NCBI GenBank assembly: GCA_010909165.1
Contig: MU008185.1
Location: 124,001 to 188,000 of the forward strand
Source: Anthoceros angustus
Taxonomy: Eukaryota > Streptophyta > Anthocerotopsida > Anthocerotales > Anthocerotaceae
Length of the DNA stretch: 64,000 nt
Direction: 5' to 3'
Below the pieces are notes generated by a model, which saw only the letters and a list, made by a program, of their open reading frames with translations, searched no databases and was not told the origin of the DNA. Positions 42,900-55,435 of this stretch are shown here, piece after piece (within the stretch, counting starts at the first letter, position 1; the number at the start of each line of letters is the position of its first letter). A program made the position numbers and the translations under genes.

Positions 42900-44840
42900 G
42901 TGCGCTCATCCGTAATTTCTGGTGTAATTCCTGGAGAGTTCAGCTATGAAGAGATGCCTTGTAGCAATTGATGAGCAGTTATGGTAGTTACCCAGCTTTC
43001 CCTATCACCAGATACACGAAACCCTAGTCAGTATTTCTATTAGTTAGGTTTCCACTCCTTAGATATCGTATTTTTCATTTTTAAGCACACTTGCTTACCT
43101 TTCCTTGGATCCCTATCTACACAATTCACAATGGCGCTAGTTCCTAGACCCCCACCTCCTCCTGGTTCCCCACAGCCATCATTCACAGCAGATATGAAGG
43201 AGCGTGATAGATTCAATGGCACCAAATTCGAAATATGGAAGGTGCGCATGAAGTCTACACTGGTTGCCCGGAGAGTCTGGCAAGTGGTGGACGGAACCAC
43301 TCCAGATCCTGGCCATGGTACTCCAGCCAATCCTGCAGTCTTCCTAAGATGTCAGAATGGACTAAGTCGAGAACTGTTGTTGTTCTGTGCCGAGGAACTT
43401 GTGGAAAGGGAGTCTCACGCTGCTTTGCAAGAGCACATACCTCACATATGGACAGCTCCTTAAAACATTTGGGTAAAGGCTCCCTATAGCAATCCTGCTT
43501 AGAAGATTCAATGAGTTTAGTTCTATTAGCATGGCCAAGGCGTGCGTGTCACGAGGCTACGATTGCGTAGGCATCAAGCTATCGAGTCGTTGAGAAAGCA
43601 CATCTCGTCATGTGCAGGATATCCAGACGATACAACTCAAAATCAAGGAAAGCCTTAAAACAACGTCTCTCAGCATAGGGGTTATTCTTCATTAAAGGGG
43701 TTTGGGTCTCTAAAGACCAAAAAATGACCCAGCAGGCCAAAATGCATCATCTTTAGCAAAACCACTCTTTAGACATGTCTTGAAACACATTGACCATGTT
43801 ATTTTCGTGAATACTTACGCTAAGGGGTTTAAGCCGAAGAAGGTTGGCAGTTTCACCTTCACAAGGAAGGATTTCAAGGATTTTTAACGGTGCTAGGGTC
43901 CTATGCGCTCATCCGTAATTTACGGTGTAATTCCTGGAGAGTTCAGCTTTGAAGAGATGCCTTGTAGCAATTGATGAGCAGTTATGGTAGTTACCCAGCT
44001 TTCCCTATCACCGGATACGAAACCCTAGTCGATTTCTATTAGTTAGGTTTCCACTCCTTAGATATCGTATTTTTCATTTTTAAGCACACTTGCTTACCTT
44101 TCCTTGGATCCCTATCTACACAATTCACAATGGCGCTGGTTCCTAGACCCCCACCTCCTCCACAGTTCCCCACCATCATTCACAGTGAGATATGAAGGGC
44201 GTGATAGATTCAATGGCACCAAATTCGAAATATGGAAGGTGCGCATGAAGTCTACTGGTTGCGAGAGTCGGCAAGTGGTGGACGGAACCACTCAGATCAC
44301 AGCCATGGTACTCCAATCTGCGTCTTCCTAAGATGTCGAATGGACTAAGTCGAGAATTGTTGTTACATGTAGAGGAACTTGTGGAAAGGGAGTCTCACGC
44401 TTTGCAAGAGCACATACCTCACATATGGACAGCTCCTTTGGGTAAAGGCTCCTATAGCAATCTGCTTAGAAGATTCAATGAGTTTAGTTCTATTAGCATG
44501 GCCAAGGCGTGCGTGTCACGGCCGATTGCGTAATTTATCAAGCTATCAAGAGTCGTTGAGAAAGCCTGCTCTCGTCATGTGCAGGATATCCAGACGATAC
44601 AACTCAAAATCAAGGAAAGCCTTAAAACAACGTCTCGGGGGTTATTCTTCATTAAAGGGTTTGGGTCTCTAAGACCAAAAAATGACCCAGCAGGCCAAAA
44701 TGCATCATCTTTAGCAAAACCACTCTTTAGACATGTCTTGAAAGACATTGACCATGTTATTTTCGTGAATACTTACGCTAGGGGTTTAAGCGAAGAAGGT
44801 TCATGATTTCACCTTCACAAGGAAGGATTTCAAGGATTTT
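42900..44840 (+). mobile_element. Copia-type gag, tandemly duplicated
   Basis: Copy 1 spans about 42900-43900 and copy 2 about 43905-44840 (offset near 1004). Copy 1 has a 110-codon frame from 43131 with DRFNGTKFEIWKVRMKSTLV and RRVWQVVDGTTPDPGHG. This is the Copia gag N-terminus (F.G.NF..W...M...L....LW.VV.G). It goes on as LSRELLLFCAEELVE. Later text LLRRFNEFSSISMAKA and SLAKPLFRHVLKDIDHVIFV recurs in both copies in shifting frames. Copy 2 lacks several short blocks of copy 1. No integrase or RT was seen nearby on this strand. Confidence 0.6.
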
Positions 44841-46194
44841 TAACGGTGCTAGGAATCCTAAACACCTCTTCGCAGCGATAGTACTTCCTAGCGGGGTGAG
44901 CAGTAGGCAAACCAAACAAAATTAGTCCAAGCCAGCTACTGGCAGAGCAACCAACATAAAAGTAGCAATTTCAAGCGAAAAACAGCTCGGACGTCCGGCG
45001 CAATTGTGAAGAACGATGGCAAATGGCTGATCACTGGCCATCTCGAGAGGACCAAACTACGACTCTAGAAAGTGGCGTTGGATACGGTGCCTTGCTTAAT
45101 TACAATACAGGATCTCCATCGTTAGAGTGAAAAACATAGGAAGGAATTGGAGTAATCATGGGACGTTCGGCACATTGGCGCGAGTCTACTAAAACTGCGG
45201 ACGTCCGGCGCATTTCTGAGACCCCAATCTGCGGGCGTCGGTGGATGGAAATGGTGGAGGGATGATGGACGTCCCGAATGTATATATATTGTTTGTATTC
45301 CTCTTGACATCCACTTGGGTAAGGTGGAATAGATACTGGCATAAGAACTCAAGGTTAAGCACGGGTCGGATCGATTACAGGATGGGGTGCTTGACTTTGG
45401 TGCGTGGAACTCTGTTTAACATTCTACAGGGTCGGATTAGTATTAGGATGGGTTGCTTGTTTTGGCGCTTTGAAAACTTTGTAACAACTCCTTTAAGCAA
45501 CCTAGAGGCGTATCAATACTAGGATGGAGTGTTGATTTTAGTGGTTTGAAAAATTTGTAAATCATCCGGTATCTAGGCGTAAAGTCATGAATATTATTTT
45601 TGAAAATCATTTGTTGGTTGATGTTATATTCCACATTCGCTTTGTATACAACATGTAAAACCTTTTGGCCTTACTCTATGTGCCCTTCCGATGACTTGCT
45701 TTGGATCTCTTTGATTGGTGCGCCAAATGTCCGCTCATTCGAGTTTGATGCACGATAGATGCATAGGCCTTGGTTTCTAGATGAGCTACATTTTCCAAAA
45801 TTCGACATCTATGATGGTGGTTTCTAATGGCCAACCTTTTGAAGACGACAATGTTTCACAATGTTTTGCAGAGAAGCAAGAAAATAAATAGAATAGATGA
45901 TTTGTTCTTCAGTAATGAAAGCATGTCGGATGCAGTCGAACACAAGTATAAGAGAGCATCTGCACAGCTGCGAGCCCTAGTGAGAGCCGGCAGTGTCTGA
46001 AGAAGAGGGTTGATCGGGGGTGGGGTTTTGACCAAATGGTGAGTATTTCAGGAGGCTCAAGGAGGACTGTCTATACCCACCGTGACGCCCACTACGGTGG
46101 CGTGACTAGGTGTTCGAGACGAACTATAGCCAAGCTTCGCCAGGAGACTTTGAATTTAAGATTTGACTTGCTCCATGTGCCACCCATGGATAGA
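44841..46194. other. No gene seen; shared 95-bp repeat
   Basis: GGACGTCCGGCGCA occurs near 44990 and 45198. Bases 45594-45688 match 57783-57876 almost exactly (GAAAATCATTTGTTGGTTGA and following). Confidence 0.55.
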
Positions 46195-46545
46195 TTAAGG
46201 TTGAAAGCGGTATGGACTTGATAAGAAGAAATGTAAGCTCTGAAGAGTTTGATCAAGAACGGTTGAGGAGGCCTCACCATCCTTTACCTTGTCCAATTCT
46301 CGCCCGCGGGGCCTAATGCTGCAGCTTGGCACATCATGATATTCTGCAAGCAACTTCCTTCTCAACTCTTGAGAATCAGGAATCACAATCCTATTTTGCT
46401 TAAACATCAACAAGCCATCCATAAGCTTAAACTTAGATCCCGGTTGCTCTACTTCATTGATCCAGTCCTATATTAATGGATCTCGCAGATAAGCTTCCTT
46501 GATCTGCGTGTGAGTGTCCCTTGGCTCAATCACCATTTGTGTTGC
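46195..46545 (-). mobile_element. Ty3-type RNase H-integrase linker fragment
   Basis: The minus-strand text ATQMVIEPRDTHTQIKEAYL and DWINEVEQPGSKFKLMDGLL, followed by FKQNRIVIPDSQELRRKLLA and EYHDVP, matches the link between RNase H and the zinc-binding integrase N-terminus of Ty3 elements. The H2C2 motif that should follow is lost after a frameshift. A single stop interrupts the first part. Confidence 0.75.
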
Positions 46546-46755
46546 AGCTTAGGTCTCTTCAACGTAAAACCAGTTAATAAATGTATACTTTGCTTGCGAC
46601 TCTCAGAGAGGGCAAAAGCACCTCTCATTTCATCTCAACATAATTGCAACATCCTTGCAACATGATTGCAACAAAAGCACTGGTCTGGTTTCCAAGTCAA
46701 AGTGTAACAAGGGGCCCAAAAAGTGTTACATAGCCCCAAAATTGCAACATGAGTG

Positions 46756-48225
46756 TTACATCCAGGGTCTGAATCTTAACATAAAGTGTAACATAAGCAA
46801 TGGCAGCATATCTGCATCTCTGTCTTCCTCATGCCCCCCAGACATTTCTTCCTCCGAATGCCCGAACACGTCTGGAATAGGGCCATCTTCCTCATCTGAG
46901 GGCCCAAGTTCACTTTCTGGGATCTGGGGCTCCGGACTCTCTGCCTCTTCTGCAATTCTTTGATGGGCTGCTCTCACCCTTCTCATTGAAAGCTCTCTCC
47001 TGTGATCCACAACTGTCTCTATAATCTTCCCGCAAATAGCCCTGATGAGGGCCATTCCGACTAACGGTGGCTGGAAAATAGAAAAAGCAAAAGTCACATC
47101 AGTCATCCAAGTCTCATGGTTTTGAAAAAGACAGTTTTTGTTCCAACTTACAGTGTGTTGGCGCATGCACTCGCGGAACTCTTTGACTAGTGAGCGAGGT
47201 GCACATTTCTTGGCATTGAACCCTCCGAGGCTGAGAACATAAGACCTGTAAATATCAGGGTCCTGGATCACTGCGTCAAACTCATATGGCCTGGTGGTGC
47301 AAAACAACGTAAACTCGGGCTCCCCCTCATTCATATCCATTGTTGCCCAGATTACCCATCCAGCTCTTGCTCTTTGATTGGGCAAAGCCCCCCTGTACCC
47401 CATTATCCAGAGTTTCAGCAAAGGCGTCCATGCTGCTGTTTCCTCTTCTGGATGCGGATCCTGGACGAGCATCCAATCCTTCTGCAAAATCAGAACAGGG
47501 TCAATCTGGCCACCCAGTCTGCGGATGTGCACGGTTTCCTCGTAGCTGAAAGGTGATGGAATTGGAGGTGGCCCCACATGCTTTGAACTTTTCGGTGCCT
47601 CCTTCCCCAGCCCTTGCAGGGCAGCAGCCTTTGTTCGGCTTGTCTTCCCTGAAGACATGCTCCCAGATTTTGTCTCCCCAGCCGATGCTTTATGCCCTCC
47701 CACACCTCCGGGATGTGCAGTCGCTCCCAGTTGCATGCACTCGGCCTTGTTGGTGGTGCCTCGAACTTCTTGCCCGGTTCTCCGCCTTGTTCCCGCTTTT
47801 TCTTGGCGGCGCCTGGGGTGCCACCGCCTCGCCAAGTCCTTCTTGCTCCGCCTCCGCTCGCCATCTTCAAACCAAGCATCAAAGACAAGGCGGGCGAAAG
47901 CCAACCGTCTGCAAGAGAAATGCGAGGAAGGTGTTACTCGATCACACTGAAGAGGCCGAACTTTTCGCAAAACCGCCGATGGATTGATGGCTTCACGCCT
48001 CGCAAAGCTCGCGACCGCCGCATCGCTGAATTTTCTCTCGCGTGGCGCGAAGGGAGCGTGGAATTCAAGCGCAATTGTGCTCCAACTCGCCGAGCAACAC
48101 ACTGTATGCTCTCGCCACTTTCTCGACTGGAAATCGCCCACAACGCCACACGCAAAATCGTGCAAGAGAGGGTTGTAATTAGGGTTCCTTGCCCCTGTGC
48201 ATTTATAGACCAAAACGCATTTCAA
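46756..48225 (-). CDS. Unrecognised 489-codon reading frame
   Basis: The longest intact frame in the element-rich half. From about residue 100 it is Lys/Arg-rich (RRRSKKDLARRWHPRRRQEK), then Ser/Lys/Gly-rich to about 220. A compact region with many Trp and aromatic residues follows (WMLVQDPHPEEETAAW, WIMGYRGALPNQRARAGWVI, PYEFDAVIQDPDIYRSYVLS). A helical stretch and an acidic tail (ESPEPQIPESELGPSDEED) come last. Inside the frame an 81-base segment, 47072-47152, has GTAAGT at its start and TTTTCCAG at its end. It is a multiple of three, so it can be spliced or kept without breaking the frame. The real start may be a later Met such as MQLGATAHPGG. I do not recognise the fold. It may be a gag-like or other element protein. 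Confidence 0.4.
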   Translation of the reverse strand: MKCVLVYKCTGARNPNYNPLLHDFACGVVGDFQSRKWREHTVCCSASWSTIALEFHAPFAPRERKFSDAAVASFARREAINPSAVLRKVRPLQCDRVTPSSHFSCRRLAFARLVFDAWFEDGERRRSKKDLARRWHPRRRQEKAGTRRRTGQEVRGTTNKAECMQLGATAHPGGVGGHKASAGETKSGSMSSGKTSRTKAAALQGLGKEAPKSSKHVGPPPIPSPFSYEETVHIRRLGGQIDPVLILQKDWMLVQDPHPEEETAAWTPLLKLWIMGYRGALPNQRARAGWVIWATMDMNEGEPEFTLFCTTRPYEFDAVIQDPDIYRSYVLSLGGFNAKKCAPRSLVKEFRECMRQHTVSWNKNCLFQNHETWMTDVTFAFSIFQPPLVGMALIRAICGKIIETVVDHRRELSMRRVRAAHQRIAEEAESPEPQIPESELGPSDEEDGPIPDVFGHSEEEMSGGHEEDRDADMLPLLMLHFMLRFRPWM

Positions 48226-48994
48226 ATACCTCGTTACACCATATTTCGCTATGCCCTAATATAAACTCTGTCTATCCATAATCACGACTTGATTTGAGGC
48301 CGGGCACCATAATTGTCGACCATAAAAAGGCATGACGGCGCGATCCACCGTTGGATACCTCTCACTGATAGTCCATCATGATGTCGTAACGACAGAGAAA
48401 AATAATGTCCTTCCTATCTTTGCGATATGCCTTCTAAGGCAGACAACCGCCATTCGCATGCACCTTCCTTGACCATTCTCCTCGCTCCTGAAGGTCTCTT
48501 TCGGTGCGCCTTTCCGCCTGTCTGCCTCTCCCATGCCCACGGCGGGGGCGCTCTCAATCAAGGTTCTTCTGAACGACGAGGGCATACAATGTTGCGCCTC
48601 ACCCCGGAAGGAGAAGAGGTTTGAGTTCTTTCGTTCTGCACTGCAGTTTTCCTTTCCTTCGGCGGGTTTGTTTTAGGATTCTAAGTTTAGTTGTTTTTCG
48701 ATTCTGGGTTCATCGGCTATCAGGATCATCTTTGGGATCAACACATGCCTTCCCAATGTCCGCGTGCTTCACAGAAAACAAGAGAAGGGAAGAGGCTAGC
48801 TGTACAGGCCGCCACATCACCGACATCTGTCGCAACCCGTCGTGTGCATTTTGCCATTGCAGAAGACTGTAGAGATGATGAAGGTTAGATTTCTTCCCTT
48901 CGGATTATAATGGATGATGTGCGGTTTGAAAATCCATATGGTGTGATCCCGTTGACTATTCGGACATTGCTCTGAGCAGACGAAACGCGTCGAC
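48226..48994. other. Flank of the DUF7869-like element
   Basis: A plus-strand 65-codon frame at 48427-48624 and a Lys/Thr-rich stretch (RASQKTREGKRLAVQ) near 48750 may belong to the element's first exon. No domain is visible. Confidence 0.35.
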
Positions 48995-51900
48995 ATTTGT
49001 CGCCGCCAAATGTCCCGCGAGGTGTTTCTCGAACACCTAGGAATTTGCATCGCTATGCTGCTTTGGAGGGAAGCCCATCCAAACGCCGTTCTCACTCTGT
49101 TCCCAATGTCTGTGACCTTCCCCTGGGAGACAGACCGATGGTTCCATGCCGTGGTTTGTTTCACGAGGATATTGTTGCTCGCCTCCACTCACCGGATGAT
49201 GAAGGGCCCAGTTGGGAGGACGAGGATTCCCTCCACTTCCAGACACATGATGCCTGTCAATCCTTCCATCCGAAGCCTCTAAGTGAGACTTTGAAGGCCC
49301 CCACAACCGCAAGTACTCTATCATGCCGGAGACGCGCAGCTGGAGTGTCGTTGACAAAAAGTGAAGGGGAGACAATGCTTGATTTCAAAGCCTTGTTGCA
49401 ACAACATGTGTTTGCTACCAAAAAGAGCGATTTCGAGCGATACCGCTTTCGGATGGGGAGGTGAACAGAGACATTTCTTCACCTCCAATGGATGCATGGA
49501 TAGAAGGAAAGCACACATCTCATGGGAGCGACTCTTATGCCGCTGAAGGCTTTCAAAGAGTGTATTGCCTTGGGCACAAGAGGTATGAGGAGCTAAAGGC
49601 GAGTCTTTGGAATCACCTTGGGATGGATTGAAACCAAGGCACAATCTACTTATGCGCTTGATGCCATTTCTTGGATGGACAATGCTTTTATGTTTATGGC
49701 CGAGCGCCTAATTTGGAAGTATTTAATCTACACACGATGCGTCAATCCTTCCATCAAGCCTCTAAGTGAGACTTTGAAGGCCCGACAACCGCAAGTACTC
49801 TATCATGCCGAGGCAGCGGTGTCGTTGACAAAAAGTGAAGGGAGACAATGCTTGATTTCAAAGCCTTGTTGCAACAACATGTGTTTCTGAAGGTGACCAA
49901 AAAGCGATTTCGAGCGATACTTTCTTCGGATGGGAGGCGAGGAGACATTTCTTGATCTCTTGTTGATCGGATGCTGCAGTGATAGAAGGAAGCGGTCACA
50001 TATCATGGGCGACTCTTATGCCTGCTTGAAGGCTTTCAAAGAGTGTATTGCCTTGGGCACAAGAGGTATGAGGAGCTAAAGGCGAGTCTTTCAGGAATCA
50101 CCTTGGGATGGATTCGGACCAAACGAAGGCACAATCTACTTATCGCTTGATGCCATTTCTTGGATGGACAATGCTTTTATGTTTATGGCTTCCTAATTTG
50201 GAAGTATTCAATCTACCCGACACGTATACAAAGTTGGAAATATGGGCGTTGTACAAGCGTCAGTGCGAAAGCTCTAGCATACGCTATGTGAAGTATCCAT
50301 GGTTCTTAAAACTGTGGAGAAGCAACTTCCCCAGAGTAAAAATCCCGAAGTCCAACAGATTTTCAACATGCTCGCTTTGCGCAGGCCTGAAGAGCACTAT
50401 AAGAAATACAAAGCACAAGCAAGATCAAGGTAAATTGCAATGTGTGTCTTCATGTGCTTGTTCCTCCGCTTGTTGAATGCCCGCCTATCATCATGCACGG
50501 ATGTACCCTCTTGTGTCTTCTTCATCATAATCGATGCATGTGCTTGCAATGCCAATACTTACCATGGATTGGGTCCACAAGAGCTACGCCGGCCGGGCGC
50601 CCTCTTCCGCTCGATAAATCTCCCATCTCTAGAGAAGGCGCCGCCGGCCGGCCGCCTCCGCTGATGATGATTCGAGACCCTCCCAAATCATCCGCGGGGA
50701 AGAAGGCGCCGACCCACGCCCCCCTCTCTGCCACGCAAGGATGATTGGTAAGAGCGTCAAAAAGCTTTTGTATAGGTTGGATGGTTCTCGCAAAGTCGGG
50801 CGATGGTGAGGGGTCTTTATTCTTGATTATGATGTTCGTTTGGCAGAAATTCGGAGTTGCCTTGGAAGCACATCGTGCGGCTCCACCAGAACGGCAGAAA
50901 TGGCTAAACAGGAGCAAGAGCTATGTGGAGCCACATAAGTATATCTTGCTCTCCATTGATGGAATGGACCAAAAAGAGAGATACCTCATCTTCTCCGGTA
51001 AAAAACCTCGAGAGGAGTGTCGATTTCACCACGTGGTTGGGTGCATGATTCACAACTATACGCTTAAAGCTAGAGCCTATTTGCATTATGCGAATTGCGA
51101 ACGACGCGAATCTTACGATCACCATTATTCGTGACGTTATACATAATTACGAGGGTGTCCCCGCCAAGAGTTTTGTATTTGCGTAGACAACACATGCAGG
51201 GAGAATAAGAACCACCGCTTTTGCTATCCGAACATGCTTGTTGATATGGGTACTTTTGAAAAGTGAAAGTGGGATTCCTTTTGGTCGGGCATACTCATGA
51301 TCAAATCGACCGATGTTTTCTGCTTCTCCAAAAGCTTGAAACATAAAAGAAGCTCACACGCTTCGCATTGTCGAGATCTTGCAAGCGTACACTCCTACAC
51401 AGGTCAAGGTATTGATAAAGTGGCGACTTCCATCATATGTGTGGCCCATTACACAAGGCCGAGAGGACTCTTATGGGGCGGCAGAAGAAACCGAACAACC
51501 TATCGCTCCAAAGACCAGCTAAAATAACACGTGAAGAGAAAGCGACGTGGGTTTGTGCGTTATCGTGAGCAAGCAGACTGACCGCCTCGAAAGAAGGGGT
51601 TTGAGTTTTGAAATTTGTGCCTTGGACACTATAATACCGCGCCTTGAGACCGCTCGAGGATAAAAAGGAAGCCATGCTATTCTCCCAACGCAGCCGTTGC
51701 TCATCTAAAGGCCGGTCTTGGAACTTAGGCCGTATGTGACATCAAGGAGTTTTATGGTGGGAAGCTTTACGGGTGGACCAGAGGAGATTGTCATATTGTG
51801 GAAAACAACATTGGCCTTGTGCTACACAAAACCTTGGAGGTGGTACGCCAGATCAAGTGGAAGGCACAACAACCTCGCATGTTCGGATGAAGCACTGCTT

Positions 51901-54454
51901 TGGAGGAGGCATTCTTGAGGAGCTCCCACAACGAGATATGTATTTGGGAGCATACCAAAACTGGGAGGCAACAACAAGAAATGTCACGGTTGAATGGTGA
52001 TATCGCAGAAATAAAGCAGAATGTTAGTTGCGCCTCATGCACACGCAAAATAGACCCTTTTGGATTGGGAAGGTGACTTGTGTTGAACTACATGCACCAG
52101 CCTCACTTCCTTGTTCATTGGTACAGAACAACACAGATGCGTATGAAGGAGGTACGTGGAAGAATATTAATCGAGGGATGGCACTGGAGCAACTCGGGAG
52201 AGGAAGGCTATCCATCAAAGAATATCCAACAAGTTTTTGTTCACCAAGCAGTCATCCTCTATTATGGGTTCACTTGACTACTGGAAAACATTTGTACTGT
52301 GGATAAGAAGGCCATAAAAGATAAGTTAATTGAATTGCGAGGCTTTATTCAACCAGAGTCAAAGTGCAACCGAGGATGCAAGAGGATGGTCATGATCTTG
52401 GGCCCAGTGAAGATGATGGCGTGGAGTCGGCGAAGAGTAGGAAACACTCAATGATTGTCACTTCGCGGCAATTGCAGTACATTTCAATAGTATCTACGCC
52501 CATGATAGGATTGTGGTTGTGGCTATCCTCTGTGAGAAGTTGTAGACTTGACATAGATAATATCTTCCAATTTTCAAGAGTTTGTCCATACCATTGAGAA
52601 GGACATGTGTATGTCCGGCATGCATAATGAAAGGCAACATACGATGAGCGAGCATGCATGTTCCTCTGCGTCGGCGGAACTAGTTTCACACTTTTTAAGT
52701 TCATCGATTGCGATGCAGGGGACTAAAGCATGTGAATATATTTGCGACCACAATTGAGACTGTGGAAGCCATCCCCACCCAATCAAGTCTTTTGTAACCA
52801 ACCGAAGGCTCCGCACTCGCCGCCATTCGCAAGGGATCATCCGATGGAAGGACGCCGGCCGGCGGCCCTTCCTCTCAAACTGCTTTGATACCGCCACGGT
52901 CACTGCCTCAAAGTTCATCACCCTTCTTTTGTAGATTTCATTTTCCGAGGAAAGACCGGCATGCAAAGAATGGCCTTGTCATGGGTCTTAAATGCGCCAA
53001 TGAGGTTAACTCTACACCATAACCCTTCAGGCGTTGAATGGATCTTCTATCAATGGTTCATACAATTGTCACCCTTCTTTCTCGCCTTTAATTGACCCAT
53101 ACCCCAAAAGTACGAGTTCAATGCCCATGTGAAACCCCTTGAGGAGCTCCCTAGAGATATGTATTTGGGAGCATACCAAAATCTGGGAGGCAACAAGAAA
53201 TGTCACGGTTGAATGGTGATATCGAAATAAATGCGGGAATGTTGCAGTTCCATGACACGCAAAATAGACCCTTTTGGATTGGGAAGGTGACTTGTGTTAA
53301 ACTACATGCACCAGCCTCACTTCCTTGTTCATTGGTACAGGGAACACGTATGAAGGAGTGCGTGGAAGAATATTTGTCGGAGGGATGGCAAGCGGCACAG
53401 GAGCAACTCGGGAGGCAGGCGAAGGCTATCCATCAAAAGAATATCCAACAAGTTTTTGTTCACCAAGCGGTCATCCTCTATTATGGGTTCAGCTTGACTA
53501 CGGAAACATTTTATGTGTGGATAAGAAGGCCATAAAAGATAAGTTAATTGAATTGCGAGGCTTTATTCAACCAGCGAGTCAAAGTGCAACCGAGGGCGGC
53601 AAGAGGATGGTCATGATGCCCAGAAGATGATGGCGTGGAGTCGGCGAAGAGTAGGAAACACTCACGATTAAAAGCCGCGGGCAATTGGTGAGCAGTGCAC
53701 ATTTCTGAATAGTATCTACGCCCATGATAGGATTGTGGTTGTGGCTATCCTCTGTGAGAAGTTGTAGACTTGACATAGATAATATCTTCCAATTTTCAAG
53801 AGTTTGTCCATACCATTGAGAAGGACATGTGGGGAGTGTGGCCATAGGGCCGCGCTCGGCATTGCGGCATAATGAAAGGCAACACACGATGAGCCGTGCG
53901 GGCATGTTCCTCTGTGCGTCATGACGGCGGGAACTAGTTTCCGCACACTTTTTTAAGTTCATCGATTGCAGTCTGGGGGACTAAAGCATGTGAATATATT
54001 TGCGACCACAATTGAGACTATGCGGAAGCCATCCCCACCCAATCACAGTCTTTTGTAACCAAAATCCGACTAAAGGCTGCTACCGCAGGATGGTCGGCAT
54101 GCGGAAAAGGACGGCCGGCGGCGGCGTCCATCCTCTCAAACACCGCTACCTGCGGTAGTTAGTCCTCAAAGTTCATCACCGTTCTTTTGTAGATTTCATT
54201 TTCTTTGCGAGAAAAGGCGGCGATTCTGACAATGGCCTTGTCATGGGTCTTAAATGCGGCCCACATGAGGTTAACTCTTCCACCATAACCCTTGGCGTTG
54301 AATGGATCTTCTATCAATGGTTCATGAATTGTCACCCTTCTTTTACGCCTTTGCCCCAAAAATGAGTTCAATGCCCATGTGAAACCCCCTTCAGAGGATA
54401 TATGTCACAAAACCCTCTTCGTGAATATTCACCCCCTTCGAAAGATATCGTGTT
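48995..54454 (+). mobile_element. DUF7869-like DNA transposon, copy 1 (rearranged)
   Basis: Conceptual translation in order gives: a 155-codon N-terminal frame (48997); EGFQRVYCLGHKRYEELKAS (a G..R.Y..LK-type motif); KLEIWALYKRQCE...YVKYPWFLKLWR; PKSNRFSTCSLCAGLKSTIR, a Cys pair; SYVEPHKYILLSIDGMDQKE (50920); HHVVGCMIHNYTLKARAYLH; VDNTCRENKNH (51187); LVGHTHDQIDR (51270); then a C-terminal region ending DKKAIKDKLIELRG. The IDGMDQ, DNTCRENKN and VGHTH(E/D)xID motifs are hallmarks of the DUF7869 family of transposon proteins. Two internal tandem duplications occur (49256-49710 with 49740-50185; 51930-52980 with 53150-54250). The element ends at TATCGTGTT, 54446-54454. Frameshifts are numerous. 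Confidence 0.7.
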
Positions 54455-54741
54455 ACGTTCAACAATGGGAGGTCGGTTATAGGATACGCCACTATGGTGA
54501 AGAAACAGGTCTACCTGTCGAATGACAAACTGGTGGTATGCCCTTATCAACGCCCACTTGGTCTTCTTATGAAACTTATAAGGACCTTCTCAAAAGAAGG
54601 GGACTGGGTTCTTGATGCATGCGTGCGCCAGGACCACCACACTTGTCAGTCCTCATATTTAATCGCATTGCGCTTGAGGCAGATTGAGATGTGCAGTACA
54701 TTCCTCAACGAATACATGGCTATGAGGTCCTTCCATGCGTA
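54455..54741 (+). mobile_element. Beta-class DNA methylase-like fragment
   Basis: Directly after the transposon end the frame reads FNNGRSVIGYATMVKKQVYL, VVCPYQRPLGLLMKLIRTFS and KEGDWVLDAC, then a shifted or garbled glycine loop, and LNEYMAMRSFHA before a stop. It aligns closely with the 24.2-kb methylase-like pseudogene, starting inside its GTFNNGR motif. It keeps the QRPL.L...LI..F...GDWVLD part of N4/N6 methylases. The 5' two thirds, with the catalytic DPPY-type motif, are missing: the transposon end sits exactly at the break. Confidence 0.6.
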
Positions 54742-55435
54742 GGAAGAGCTTACATTTCAACCGCATCGTAAGACCTTCAGCTTCCGCAAAGGAGGTATGT
54801 ATCAGAAAAGATAGTCCTCAAGGCACAAGTTGTTTCATTGAGTGCCGTGGAGGTTGCATTTACAACAGTGAACTTTTGGAAGATGGGCGCAAACGTTGAT
54901 GATGTATGGCACTGCCTCCCGGTGACCACCCCAAGTGTGATGTGCCGAAGACGAAGGCCTTGGAAGAAAATGACGAATTTGAAGACGAAGTAGAGCGATT
55001 AGAAACCTAGCGGTTGTCTTAGACTCCATGTGAGACTGGCGAGCGAGTGGCAATGTGATTGAGTCCTCCCAATGATCCATTGTAGACGCCTTTATATTTT
55101 CTGACGGTACTAAACGATAAGTTTTGTGGTCGGATAAGTGCTCTGATTCAAGAATGGCCACCGTGATAGTTAGGTGAAAAAAACGTTGAAGTGGCGGAAA
55201 TTTAATTTCCTTCCTACATTATGGACCATTGCTGACGAGGTGTGGAGTGATTTTCTAAACCAAGTGTCACAAAGAGGCCACATTTACCCTCTTTATCGTT
55301 GTAGACTTGAGATCTGCACTCAAGGGAGTGATTTCGTGTCAAGACAACCAAAACATAGCCAATCCAACCAAAACACGAGACACCAAACATCTAGCGATTC
55401 TGAGACAGGCTACTATCCTAACAACACTGCACTGT
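54742..55435. other. No gene seen
   Basis: Short frames only, with no motif. Possibly further element-derived DNA. Confidence 0.4.
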
